DNA of 64,000 bases from Macrostomum hystrix. Its lineage: Eukaryota > Platyhelminthes > Macrostomidae. A program made the translations under genes and the position numbers. Positions 1 to 11,554 of the stretch are shown piece after piece (the first letter of the stretch is position 1; each line of letters starts with the position of its first letter). The stretch is from contig CATNEN010000003.1 in assembly GCA_950097015.1 (NCBI GenBank), forward strand, positions 6,846,001 through 6,910,000. Direction: 5' to 3'. The notes beneath the pieces are model-generated. The model saw only the letters and a list, made by a program, of their open reading frames with translations, made no database searches and was not told the origin of the DNA.

Positions 1-3000
1 CTGGTTTTTTTCGTGCAACAGCGCCAGCCACCACAGCCAATAATCTTTCTCCGCAATTGGCAAATAATTTAACGAATTGGTCGCCATCGGCGTAGCGAAA
101 ACAGGCGGCTAGAATGGCAAGACAATAGCTGCGACTGGCGCTCAGCAGCTTTCGCTGCTGCTGCTGTTGCTGAGCTCGCTGACGCTTAGCGGCCGTTGGA
201 GCAGAATTTGCGTCTCCATTTTTATTAGCAAACATTTTATTATTAGTTTCTAGAAACGGCAGCAGCACTAGCATGCTCTCTTCTATTAGCAGCAATTCGG
301 CTAGCCATCGACCAGCCTGTGGCGCGGAGGTCGACATCAGGTAGAGCTCGTGTAGGCTAGCCACAGCCTCACTGCATAGTTCCGCATCCAGAGCCTGCTG
401 ATTGGCTGCTGAGCCAGTTGCTGTTCGAGCACCGGCCGAAGGTGAGGATGGCGAATTCGGGTTAGAATCGAGTTTATCAACAGCTTCAGCAGCAGCGGAC
501 GCGGTGGCGTCCAATGACAATCGTTGCAGTTTGTGATGCACCAATAGGCGATCGATGTGGCCCACAGTGACCAGCTTGCAGGTTAGCTGCAGGCCCAGTG
601 TGGACCATTCAGCCGGTACTGCTGTAGATTTATTGGCTCCGTAATCCTTGTCGTCGGCGTCGTCTGCGTCCTCCGGATCGGGATTCAGTTCCGGACTGAG
701 TCGGTAGATGATAGCCTGGAAAGAATAATATCTGTTCTAGTAAGTCTTAATTTAAGGATATTTAATATTGCGGATTTGTTTACTAGTTTACTGGCGATGA
801 TTAATGGGACATACATTTTAGGATTTTTTCTGGCAGATGTAGTCGAAACTCTATTGTTAGGGATTATAGGCACGTTGTCGAGGGTTTTAGGTACATTGTT
901 GAGGATTTTAGGTGCATTGTTGAGGATTTTAGGTGCATTGTTGAGGATTTTAGGTACATTGTTGAGGATTTTAGGTACATTGTTGAGGATTTTAGGTACA
1001 TTGTTGAGGATTTTAGGTGCATTTTTGAGGATTTTAGGTGCATTGTTGAGGATTTTAGGTGCATTGTTGAGGATTTTAGGTGCATTGTTGAGGATTTTAG
1101 GTGCATTGTTGAGGATTTTAGGTGCATTGTTGAGGATTTTAGGTACATTGTTGAGGATTTTATGTGCATTTTTGAGGATATTTGGGGTAAATGAATGAGA
1201 ATTGTTGGGGGATATTGTTGAGAATAAAGGGGGCATACTGTTGAGGATTTTTGGGGGAGAAATGAATGAGAATTTTACGGGGTATTGTTAAGGATTAAGG
1301 GCGCATACTATCGAGGACTTTTGGTACATTGTTGAGGATTTTAGGTGCATTTTTGAGGATTTTTTTGGGAGAAATGATTGAGAATTTTAGAGGGATATTG
1401 TTAAGGATTAAGGGCGCATACTGTCTAGGATGTTTTGGTACATTTTGAGGATTTTAGAGTAAATAAAATGATTCAAGGAGGACATTGATGAGGATTTTAC
1501 GAGTAGTAAGTTTTGACGATTATCAAAAGGATTAGAACGCAGATGAAAACTGGCAAAACAGACCTGCATGAGCACCGGTTGAGCAGCCAGGTACTGTACT
1601 CCGTGATCTAAGCTAAGCAGAGCCTCCAACAGTCCGCAGGCGGAATCTCGCACAGTCTGCAGGCCCGGCCTAGGTCGATTCTCGCACACAGCGTGTCGCA
1701 CGCAATCCATCAGTCTGACAGAATTGAAATAGTGATACAGATCCGGATAGGGACTGTAGGGCGGCTGGGTGTGCTCAAAGCAGACACCGGCTGGCAGGCA
1801 TCGGCGTGGATGGCCAATAGATTGGGGCGCGTTTAGATAAGCCAGGCGAATGTCGGCTAGAGCCGAAGACAAGCGTTCAGCTATGGAGGTCAGCTCCTTG
1901 TCTGCCGTAGCTGCTGACAATTGAAGCTGCAGCTGCTGCTGCTGACTGTTCGATAGAGAAGTCGCCGGGTTGCTAACGGCATCGTCATCAGCACTGGCGG
2001 CTGCAGCTGCGGCGGCAGCTGATTCAGCAGCAGCGCGACGTTCTGCCTGTGGCACGGAATAATAAGGTGATTTGAGTAGATTCTATGGCATCTTGTTGAC
2101 TATATAGACAACACATCTATCACTGAATAGATATTCAGATCAGTGAGATTCGACTCTTTGGTATATAGTGAGATTACATTCTTTAGTGGCACTAAATCTA
2201 TTAGAGATTGCACACTTAGTGGGACTAGATCTATTAGAGATTACACACTTAGTGGGACTAGATCTATTAGAGATTACACACTTAGTGGGACTAGATCTAT
2301 AAGAGATTACACACTTAGTGGGATTAGATCTATTAGAGATTACACACTTAGTGGGACTAGATCTATGAGAGATTACACACTTAGTGGGATTAGATCTATG
2401 AGAGATTACACACTTAGTGGGACTAGATCTATTAGAGATTACACACTTAGTGGGACTAGATCTATTAGAGATTACACACTTAGTGGGACTAGATCTATTA
2501 GAGATTACACACTTAGTGGGACTAGATCTATTAGAGATTACACACTTAGTGGGACTAGATCTATAAGAGATTACACACTTAGTGGGATTAGATCTATTAG
2601 AGATTACACACTTAGTGGGACTAGATCTATGAGAGATTACACACTTAGTGGGATTAGATCTATTAGAGATTACACACTTAGTGGGACTAGATCTATTAGA
2701 GATTACACACTTAGTGGGATTAGATCTATTAGAGATTACACACTTAGTGGGACTAGATCTATGAGAGATTACACACTTAGTGGGATTCGATCTATGAGAG
2801 ATTACACACTTAGTGGAACTAGATCTATGAGAGATTACACACTTAGTGGGACTAGATCTATGAGAGATTACACACTTAGTGGGATTCGATCTATGAGAGA
2901 TTACACACTTAGTGGGATTAGATCTATGAGAGATTACACACTTAGTGGAACTAGATCTATGAGAGATTACACACTTAGTGGGATTAGATCTATGAGAGAT

Positions 3001-6000
3001 TACACACTTAGTGGGACTAGATCTATGAGAGATTACACACTTAGTGGGATTAGATCTATGAGAGATTACACACTTAGTGGAACTAGATCTATGAGAGATT
3101 ACACACTTAGTGGGATTAGATCTATTAGAGATTACACACTTAGTGGGATTAGATCTATTAGAGATTACACACTTAGTGGGACTAGATCTATGAGAGATTA
3201 CACACTTAGTGGGATTCGATCTATGAGAGATTACACACTTAGTGGGATTAGATCTATGAGAGATTACACACTTAGTGGAACTAGATCTATGAGAGATTAC
3301 ACACTTAGTGGGATTAGATCTATGAGAGATTACACACTTAGTGGGACTAGATCTATGAGAGATTACACACTTAGTGGGATTAGATCTATGAGAGATTACA
3401 CACTTAGTGGAACTAGATCTATGAGAGATTACACACTTAGTGGGATTAGATCTATGAGAGATTACACACTTAGGGGGATTAGATCTATGAGAGATTACAC
3501 ACTTAGTGGGATTAGATCTATGAGAGATTACACACTTAGTGGGACTAGATCTATGAGAGATTACACACTTAGTGGGATTCGATCTATGAGAGATTACACA
3601 CTTAGTGGGATTAGATCTATTAGAGATTACTTTCGATGGAAGTAGAAGTAAAATAAATCAGATTTGTTTTAAAAAAAATTTCTGAGTGGGGCAAAGTTAA
3701 CTCTTATTATAGACACAAAGTACCGGCCATAGATGGTAGTAATGCTACACGCATTTAAATACATTGCTCACCTGCTTAAACTGATGAAATAGCGTCCGAA
3801 AATCCAGCAAAGATTCGTACAGATGCAGTTTATTTAGCAGGCAGGCCATAGCGGCCACAACCCTAGCCGTGTGCTTGTGATAAAACATGGCCAATAGCCG
3901 CTTGTAGGGCGTGTCAAGCTCCATTCTAGCCAGGCATTTGCGCATGTGAGTCAAATCGTCCTCGCCTAGGACTCGAGGCGGCTCCACGTAACTCTTGCCT
4001 GTGGTGCAAAAACATATCATAATTCATATTTGCATATTCGTTCTGTCTAGCCTGTAAATTCACTTTTCTAAACATATCGGTCAATAGCAATCATAAAAAT
4101 GAAAGACACATTGTCTACGACGAAAAGCCAGATACAAACTTTTTTATTACATTACGACGTATCTGATAATGCTTGTTTCTTAATTTATTACTGTTTTTTT
4201 ACTAAGTAACATTACTTGTTTGCATATTTTCCTCCGGAGTAGGAGTTCTAGTAATATATATTACATAATTATTAAGCTTAGTCCGGTTAGTTATTAAAAT
4301 GTAATTTTCTATACATACCGGCAGGATATCGCTAATTATCTAGTATACAGAAGCCATATAGTTAAACTAGAACTCACCAGAAGTCACAGTCTGTGGCTGG
4401 TTGACGCCACTACTATTAGTAATAGCAGATTCGGCTGGCACACCCAGAAATGCCTCAGCGCCAGCAGCCAATCGTACAGAACTGCTCAAAGCTCGAACTA
4501 CTTGCAGTTTAATAGAAGTAGCCATGTGCTCGGCGGAAAGCAGATCTAATAGCCGATGCTGCACAGATCTGGCCAATAATCTGGCGCTAATCCGCTGGTC
4601 TAGGGTGCACAGCATACCGGCTAAGCTTAATCCGGCCTTCAAATGTCTCATAATAAACGTATTAGCCTCCTGCTGTTGTTGACGCCTAGCGGCTTGCAAG
4701 TCTAGGCCTTCCAGTGTCCAGTCAACCAAGGTGTCCATTGTAGTTTCAAACTCGGCCAAATTAATGCTTTCAACAAAGGCTAGCGCGCCAGGTAAATAGG
4801 TAGGCAACTTTTCTAATTGTTCAATCCATTGCCAATTGTGACTAGCAGGGTCGGCGTAGCGGCCAAGTAGGTCGGCTAGGCGACTAGCGGATTCTTCGCA
4901 GCGTTCCTCATCCTTGGTGTTAATGACGGGCTGGGCAGAATCGTACAGGAGCTTCTTCTCCACCTAAAATGAGAATATGGTTGCAAACATTGTCAATTCG
5001 CTTCCCGCGACTGAAAGTTCAGCTAAGAGTTTCGATAAATGAGCAGTTTGGGGTCCCGAAATAGAGATTTGGTAACGCACCTCGAACGCTGTTAAGCTTG
5101 GATCGGATGGAAATCTCAGCTCTCGCAGTCGACAACGCTCCGGTCTGAATGCCAACGGGAAACCCAACTCGACTTCGGTTAGGGCAAGCGAAGTGGCTTC
5201 CGGTTCGGCAGACAGCAGCTCCTGCTCATCATCGGTGCACCAACTGGCTGCATCGCAGCTGTCGTCGGCTCCAGTATCTTCGGCATCTGCCGTGGCATCG
5301 TCCTGATGCTGCTGATTTGACATCAATTCATTTGGTCGCTTATTGAGCCTAGCGCTGCCAAGGGCTCCAGCAATTAGCGGCGCCATCGGCATCACCGACA
5401 TAGCTGACGATGAGGAAGTCGGCGAACGAGGCCGAGTGTTTTGCTGAAGGCCGCCCCGCCTGCTAGAGAAGTCGTAGGAGCCGCCGCCGCCTCCGCCACG
5501 ATAGCGACTGAGCACAGATTGTTGCACTGGAAGCTGGGGCGGAGGGCCAGAAGTAACAGACGACGTCATGGTTGATGGATGCTGCAGAAGGCCTTGATGA
5601 TGCAGCTGCTGCTGCTGCTGTAGTTGATTTGGAGGAGGCAAAGAGAGTGGCGGAGGCAGAGTCATCTGAAGTTGCTGCTGCTGAGTCATAGGGACTGGAA
5701 ACGATGACTGATGCTGTTGGTGGTACATCTGCTGCTGTTGCTGTTGAAATGCAACCATAGGATTTGGTAGAGACATTGGTGGCGGCATCAATGACTGCTG
5801 AGGTTGAGGCGGCGGTGGCAAAAGCAGAGTCTTATTAGCTGGAGCAGCCGAACCAAACAAGCCCAAGGTCAGGCTGCTATAGGTGCCTCTTATTACTAGC
5901 AGGTCAGTACAGATGTCAGCCAGGGTGCAACTAATGTGGCCGGATCTTTCGTCATATTTCAATTCGCCAATGCGATCAAATGTGGCAGCCTCTGGTCCGC

Positions 6001-8288
6001 GTCTGGCAAAAAACTCCACATTGAACTGGGACGGACCAGTCAGGCCAACCATTGGCTCGGCGCGAGGCAATTCGCTGTTTATGGACACTCCAAATGGTAC
6101 AATGCGAGCTTCGCGCAGCCGAACAGTTGGGTTGAATAGAACAGTGTCGCATTGTACTTCCTAAATAGATGTCAGTGTTGGCATTTATATCATTTATAAG
6201 CCAATAATAACCTTGTTCTATTCATTAGAAGTCTCTACAGAGACTTAACTACTAGCCAAAGAGCTGTACACAGGTAATCAGTTGTAATGACTTATAAGCC
6301 TTTCTTAGTAGGCCTAAGCTGTTACTATGATCATATAGTTTATACAATGCTTGTAATATCCTTGGGAGATTCAGATCCCTGGGAGATCAATGTAGCACAC
6401 AAATTAGACTTATCTCAAGATTAGTGTAGACAGTCTAAAGTGGGGTTAATACTTAAATTCCTAGGTATTGGTAATTAAGTGCCATGGAATCAAAGTAGGG
6501 TACAAATTTGACTCCTATATAGTGAAAGAAGAACATTTAAAGTATTGGAGTTTTTTGCTTTCAAAGGCTATATATATATGCTTTCATTCTATCACATAAC
6601 CACAGTAGCCAAAATTATTCATTAGCTTGTGACGAAACGTGTCATGTCATTTTTGTTTTGATTTAGTCTGATGTCTCTTATTTCAATGATAATAAAATAA
6701 CACTAATAATAAGACACACTTCTTGGTAAGTTAGGCTGGCAAATAAAGGAACATTGCTGTAGGATTGAATAATAAAAATTTCATCATGGAACAAGTGGCA
6801 GAAAATGTTCACAGTTCTTAACAATAATGCTACTTTCATTATATATGTTGCTATGTAGGTTTTTTAAACTGAAGAAGGGTCTCTATATCCCTATTCATAA
6901 ACTATAAATATTTTGTAATACCAAAAATTTATGCCATAACAATATGTTGAAAATCATTATGTAAGCAAGATGTTATTACAATTTCTTCTAGTTTTAGATG
7001 ATTGGACGAAATATATTTTTAGCATGCTATAACAATAGACCCTTGCTAATGTATACCCCAGCTAGGCCTATTGACTACAGAGGGCTTGAATTATATAAAA
7101 AAGAAAAAACTTTTTTAATAAACAAAAAAATATTCAAATAAAAAGCTAAAAAATACAATAAATACATATAGTACTTGATAGCAATAGTATAGTTGCATTT
7201 GAGAAATGATTTTCATTTTTTTCTTAGCAATACATGGGAATTTTAAATATACATAGTCATAACTGACATGGTGTTAAAGTTATAAGAAACATCAATAGTA
7301 GAAATTAAAATGATAACCTGAGGCTACAGTCATTGCAATCTAGCCTCAGTGGTTGATGTTAGCATGATGATGATTATGATAATCAATTAAATTAAAAAAT
7401 ACCATATTGTTAGGGTATGGTATTTTGTTTGGTGGAATGATGAATGTTGGTCTTTGAGGTTGTCCATTGGCATTATATTAGTAGTTAGTTGAAATTAGTA
7501 GAGGTTAGTAGAAGTAGAAATTAGAGTTTGTTAGAAGCAGAAGTGGCAAAAAAGATTTGGCAGAAATGTCAGACCAAAACTGCAATGCCATGTCAATTAT
7601 ACATATGTAAAATTCGGCAATGTTCTACTCCCATTTGTTATATTATCTTTTTGTTTGCAGATGACAGATAACAACAAAAAACAAGTTTAATGGTAACAAA
7701 AAGTCAATAGTTTGGTCAGACAGTTCTGAAAAGTCTTGGTCAGTCTTTCTTCTTTTAAACCAGGTAAGTGCCTAATCGAGTAGAGGAGGGCGCCGAAGCT
7801 CTTCTTGGGGTATAGACAGCGCCATAAGAATTCTTTGAGGTGGCTTTCGAATAGAGCAGCACTCGTGCCAAGCATTTGACGTAGCTTGGCCTTCGCAAAA
7901 CTTCAGCTGCAGAATTTCTGTGCCTTAGCTTCCTGTTCCCCCATATTTGCCAGATTTTGTCATAGACATAGATCCAAGTGTCAAGTCACGGCAAAGCCAC
8001 ATCAGCACAACTTTTTCAAACTCAGAATGCATGTGTGGCATGAATTCAAACAAAAAAATAATATAACGAACGGAAGTAAAACATTGCCTAAAATTCCTAG
8101 GACAAAAGTTGCTGTCAACTTTGCAAAAAGAATTGCATGATTATCTACTAGATTTTAGGCAATTGCCATTTTAGCAATTTAGTTACAAGTAGACCAACGC
8201 CACTTTGCTAACTTACCTCATGGGTTTCCACTTCTTTTTGATGAACAAAATAATCTAGAAATAGTAGACACACCTCTTCTGCAGCCAT
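1..8288 (-). CDS. VIRMA: Virilizer/VIRMA homologue, m6A methyltransferase complex scaffold (5' part of gene; 3' end off the left edge)
   Basis: Exons on the minus strand: 8288-8217, 6160-5081, 4963-4378, 3998-3772, 2046-1564, 715-1 (open at the edge). Junction phases are 0, 0, 1, 0, 0 and the exons give about 1054 codons without a stop. Exon 1 is a 24-codon start exon (MAAEEVCLLFLDYF) ending at GAG/GTAAGT; it aligns with the human VIRMA start (MELLFLDTFKH type). Exon 2 carries the conserved N-terminal domain (TFDRIGELKYDE and LVIRGTYSSLTLGLFGS, human-like FDRLGSLEYDE and LVLRGWYNCLTLAIYGS), then a Pro/Gln-rich linker. Exon 3 has VDWTLEGLDLQAARR and an armadillo-like helical stretch. VIRMA is known to scaffold METTL3/METTL14 with WTAP in the nucleus and to guide m6A deposition. 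The human protein is about 1800 residues, so roughly 40% lies off the edge. The large GTG-started frame at 6088 is only the interior of exon 2. Introns 2047-3771 and 716-1563 hold minisatellites; intron 6161-8216 is AT-rich and I see no gene in it. Confidence 0.9.
866..1475. repeat. 21-bp minisatellite in VIRMA intron 5
   Basis: About fifteen near-perfect 21-bp units with core TTGTTGAGGATTTTAGGT run from 866 to about 1195. They are followed by degenerate, interrupted copies to about 1475. The period is a multiple of three, so all reading frames on both strands look like repetitive ORFs; none is a gene. The array lies wholly between the donor after 1564 and the acceptor before 715. Confidence 0.9.
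2188..3632. repeat. 33-bp minisatellite in VIRMA intron 4
   Basis: About 44 head-to-tail 33-bp units, each containing GACTAGATCTAT (or GATTAGATCTAT/GATTCGATCTAT) followed by GAGATTACACACTTAGTGG. Variants alternate regularly (GGGACT/GGGATT/GGAACT; ATTAG/ATGAG), with blocks of variants repeated, which suggests multi-unit duplication. Because 33 is divisible by three, the plus strand reads as a 500-codon frame of an 11-residue repeat, which I reject as a gene. Confidence 0.95.
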
Positions 8289-9096
8289 ATTAAAATGACT
8301 TGTAAGTTAGAGCCCTTTTAAATGAATACTATGGGTGATAAACACTTACTAGGCCTAACTTCTATTAGGTAAACAAGTAAGTGAATATCTAATAAACACA
8401 CTTCGAACAAATAAAGGGTATTTTTGCACTTTGCCTAGCTCAAAATACTATATAGGCATATTATGGGAAAACGGCAGAGCTAAGCCTTCTTATGATAGCG
8501 AAAATGATTAAATAAAATTGAAATCGGGCACTGAAACTAGCTAGAAGTAAATCTGTATCGAAGTTTCATTTAGTAATGACACAAAATAATGACATAGCTA
8601 GTCGCTAGACACTGCATAGATGTCAGGCGAGAAATGTTTAATCAAACGATGTTGAAAGATACTATTTTTAGAAGGTATAACTACAGCCTTGTGCTGCTGA
8701 TGTTGGCTCCGTGTAAATTTCCTTAAACTATGTATTTTCTTAAAGTAATACCAAAGATGGCAATTCTGAATAATGAACCGTGCAGTTTTAACTTTGCGAG
8801 AATCGTGTCTACGAAAATCTAAAACCGAAAACGAGAGAGCCTGAGAGTTTGAATGCTTTTATCCAAAATAACAACACATAGTCATATCTTATCATTTCGT
8901 TTCTTTAAATTATTTACCAGCAACACAAATAATTACCAACTTTTAAATATAAAAAATTTATGCCTAATAACTTATACCATGCAGCCTGGTTTCTCGGCTC
9001 TCCGCTCTCGGTAGTGTTTTGTGTTTTGTGAGTGCTGTGAGGGTTGTAACTTATCAGCCGAGTGATGTGTGAAGTCGGCCATAAGCCTTTCTTTAA
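8289..9096. other. Intergenic spacer upstream of VIRMA
   Basis: About 800 bases between the VIRMA start codon and the retrotransposon insertion point. It should hold the VIRMA promoter and 5' UTR, but I see no clear TATA element, RNA gene or ORF worth calling. Confidence 0.5.
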
Positions 9097-9100
9097 ATAC

Positions 9101-9906
9101 TGTCGTAGGGCTCCTTACTGATATCCTACAGCTGCCACTAAGTTGTCGTAGGCCTCCTTCTTAACTCCCACTGCTTTCACCAATTTGTCGTAGGCTCTCT
9201 CCTCTTTGGGTTTAAATATCACCGATACTCTTTTATTAAATATTAACAATTGCTTATTTCACACCTTGAATTAACCTTTGAAATAACTCTTAATTTCCTT
9301 TGTCTATGACTTAGTTATTCTTCATAGGCTAGCTATGTATCCTCTTATTGCATATGCATATATTGTTTAACTTGGCCAGATAGGCTGCTTTCCTTCCAAA
9401 ATTGGTAGCGTTCTCACGAGTGTCCGAGCGGCAAGACACTTCTTCCTCTCCTTACTTACTCACAACTGTCTGGCTCTCTGGTTTGTTCCCAGTCTTTCAA
9501 GGCTTCCAATGGACTGAAGTTGCCCAACTTTGCACACAGTGCTATTCCACCAATCAGGATTTTACCCTCAGCTCTTTAGTTTTACACTCTACTACGGCTT
9601 TTTATAACTATCTCCTTCTTTATTCTTTCGAATGTTCACCAACTTGTGTATTATCACAGACCTGCTTTTCTCCTTCTCTCTAAAATAATTGAATTCAAAC
9701 ACTTTGAGATTTATTCTCCTTTGTTTTCTCAGAACTGGGCACGGGGCACCGGTTGGGGCTTTTTGGGTTAAACTGCGTCTATATTTATAGCAAAAATTGG
9801 GGCGGTTGGTGCAACACATTAAAACAAACCAAAAATATAAAACTGAGGAAAAGCATTTGGCGGGAATTCAACTTTAAGAATATACGATAAATTTGGGCCT
9901 GCCTCA
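9101..9906 (-). repeat. 3' LTR of the retrotransposon
   Basis: An 806-bp direct copy of 17279-18084. In element orientation it begins TGAGGCAGGC and ends CCTACGACA. Its end carries three tandem 42-43-bp units, each starting TGTCGTAGG on the plus strand (9101, 9144, 9186). Short ORFs inside it (9402-9683 plus, 9592-9819 minus) recur identically in the other LTR and have no recognisable product. Confidence 0.95.
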
Positions 9907-9920
9907 ACTGGCTTCCCCTA
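9907..9920 (-). promoter_or_regulatory. Polypurine tract next to the 3' LTR
   Basis: In element orientation a purine-rich run AGGGGAAG, followed by CCAGT, directly precedes the 3' LTR. This is the expected position for plus-strand priming. The tract is short and slightly interrupted. Confidence 0.6.
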
Positions 9921-10092
9921 TATACATTTTGGAATAAGACACGCATGACAAAATTTATAATAACAATAGCCTACACAAAATAAAACGGATAGCAAAATAG
10001 CATACAAAAATAAACGGGTAGCAGAAAAATTTTTTAGAAAAGTAAAATACAACACCAAATAAAACGATTAAAACACGATCAAATTGTCCTTT

Positions 10093-11280
10093 TTAAGAAA
10101 AATAACAGTCTTCAGGCAATCTCTCGTTGCGGGGCCAACCGACCGTACTCGCCATCCACCTCAACTCAATGTTGAGGGGGATGCGGTTTACCGGCAGTGG
10201 ACTGCGGTTGATTACTTTTCGCGCATATTGTACAGCCCTTTTCCAGGCGGCTATACAATGGCTCCGGGCGAACTTCTCGCATAGAACACGCATAGCGGAA
10301 TAGATTGCGGCCCGCTGCGGATATCGCCGATCATTGTTGTACAGTCCGGCATCCAGGATGTAGCCCTTCAGGTGACGGATGAGCCGCGTGTAATGCTCGT
10401 GTTGGGCCTGAGGAATTTCCGCCATTATTCGGGCGAATTCTTCCTGATTCTCCGCGGGCTCCATATCGATGTCCTCATCTGATTCTGGTCGCTGCTGCGG
10501 CTGTGGCGACTGCTGCAGTGGCTGCTCTTGCTGCAACGGCTGCTGCGACGGCTGCAGCTGCAGCTGCTGCTGTGATGACTGCGGCTGTGCCGGCTGCGAG
10601 GACTGCGAGGGCTGCGGCTGCGACTGCTGTGACGACTGCGAGGGCTGCGACTGCGACTGCTGTGACGACTGCGGCTGCGGCTGTTGCTGGAAGTCTGTCC
10701 TGTATTGGTACTGGATTGGTACCCTCTGCGCCTTTGGTGCTATGTGCCGACCCTTAGGCGGTGGCTGCGGCTGCGGAATCGGCTTCGGCGCTATCGACCG
10801 CTGTCCGGCAGCTCGTCGACCTGGCTCCTGGCTTGGTGTACTGATGACTTTGATGGTTCTGGCCACCTCCGTGGGCATATTTTGAGCCTTCTCCAATGCT
10901 GCCACTGGTGCGATTGACTGCTGTCGGAGTTGGTTTACCCTTGCGGTGGCATCGAGGAAAACCGGTAGCCTTGAACTCGGCAGTTTCCTCTTACTCGCGA
11001 TTTCTTCTTGCATCGTGGTGGCAGCTCGCTTCTGGCTGTTTGCCCTCGATTGCTGACCAACCATAGACGGTTGCGTCCTCTGCCGCAATGGCGCCTCGAG
11101 TTCTTCCGACTCATCGATGATCACTTGAATAATATCTTCTTCGTCATTATCGACTCTTTTCTCCTTATCCTGCTTCACTCTATCCGGCTCAACATTCTCA
11201 TTATCCGAGAAATCTACAGTCACAGCTTCTAACAGCTTCTCAAACTCACTTACGCTCATAGCTTCACGATCTTGCTCCAT
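10093..11280 (-). CDS. Third ORF of the retrotransposon, Gln-rich, function unknown
   Basis: The frame runs from an ATG at 11280 (it is open a little further, to 11304) to a stop at 10093, about 395 residues, between pol and the 3' LTR where env sits in errantiviruses. It has no signal peptide, hydrophobic segment or furin-like site, so I do not call it an envelope. The N-terminus is acidic (SDNENVEPD, DNDEEDIIQVIIDESEELE). The middle is Pro/Gln/Ser low complexity (about residues 195-270). The C-terminal 120 residues look globular (EEFARIMAEIPQAQHEHY onward, Arg/Tyr-rich with conserved-looking Trp). Candidates include a nucleic-acid-binding or Gag-like accessory protein. Expression from this downstream position would need a spliced or internal transcript. 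The Cys-rich plus-strand ORFs at 10469-10885 are its antisense shadow. Confidence 0.7.
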   Translation of the reverse strand: MEQDREAMSVSEFEKLLEAVTVDFSDNENVEPDRVKQDKEKRVDNDEEDIIQVIIDESEELEAPLRQRTQPSMVGQQSRANSQKRAATTMQEEIASKRKLPSSRLPVFLDATARVNQLRQQSIAPVAALEKAQNMPTEVARTIKVISTPSQEPGRRAAGQRSIAPKPIPQPQPPPKGRHIAPKAQRVPIQYQYRTDFQQQPQPQSSQQSQSQPSQSSQQSQPQPSQSSQPAQPQSSQQQLQLQPSQQPLQQEQPLQQSPQPQQRPESDEDIDMEPAENQEEFARIMAEIPQAQHEHYTRLIRHLKGYILDAGLYNNDRRYPQRAAIYSAMRVLCEKFARSHCIAAWKRAVQYARKVINRSPLPVNRIPLNIELRWMASTVGWPRNERLPEDCYFS

Positions 11281-11554
11281 TTCGGAATTTGCTTGCTTTG
11301 TCAATATGACTTCTCTCTCACTCTGTATGTTTGTTTGCCTTCCCAGGGCACTGGTTTATATAGGCGTGAGGCTGACGCGCATCATTGTGTCTCAGATTTC
11401 ATTGGGCTATACTGGCTTATTCTTAATCCTATTGGATCCCTACTTGATTTCAATTAACCCCTACCTAATTGACTGGAAGTGGCTAACCCCTACTCCCTTT
11501 CTATCCCTTGCACGTGGTTTCCTTGTGTTACTATTGCGTCACCCCAATCTCTGC

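Noticed and set aside
2143..3645. A 500-codon plus-strand ORF of an 11-residue repeat
   Set aside because: It is the 33-bp minisatellite read in a frame without stops. It lies inside a VIRMA intron on the opposite strand and has no non-repeat domain.
7687..8140. Short ORFs in VIRMA intron 1 (7687-7875 minus, 7886-8140 plus)
   Set aside because: No recognisable motif or splice context and the lengths fit chance.
9402..9819. ORFs inside the LTR, repeated at 17580-17997
   Set aside because: Identical in both LTRs because the LTRs are copies; no motif, and LTRs usually do not code.
10469..10917. Cys-rich and Ala-rich plus-strand ORFs
   Set aside because: Antisense of the Gln-rich linker in retrotransposon ORF3.
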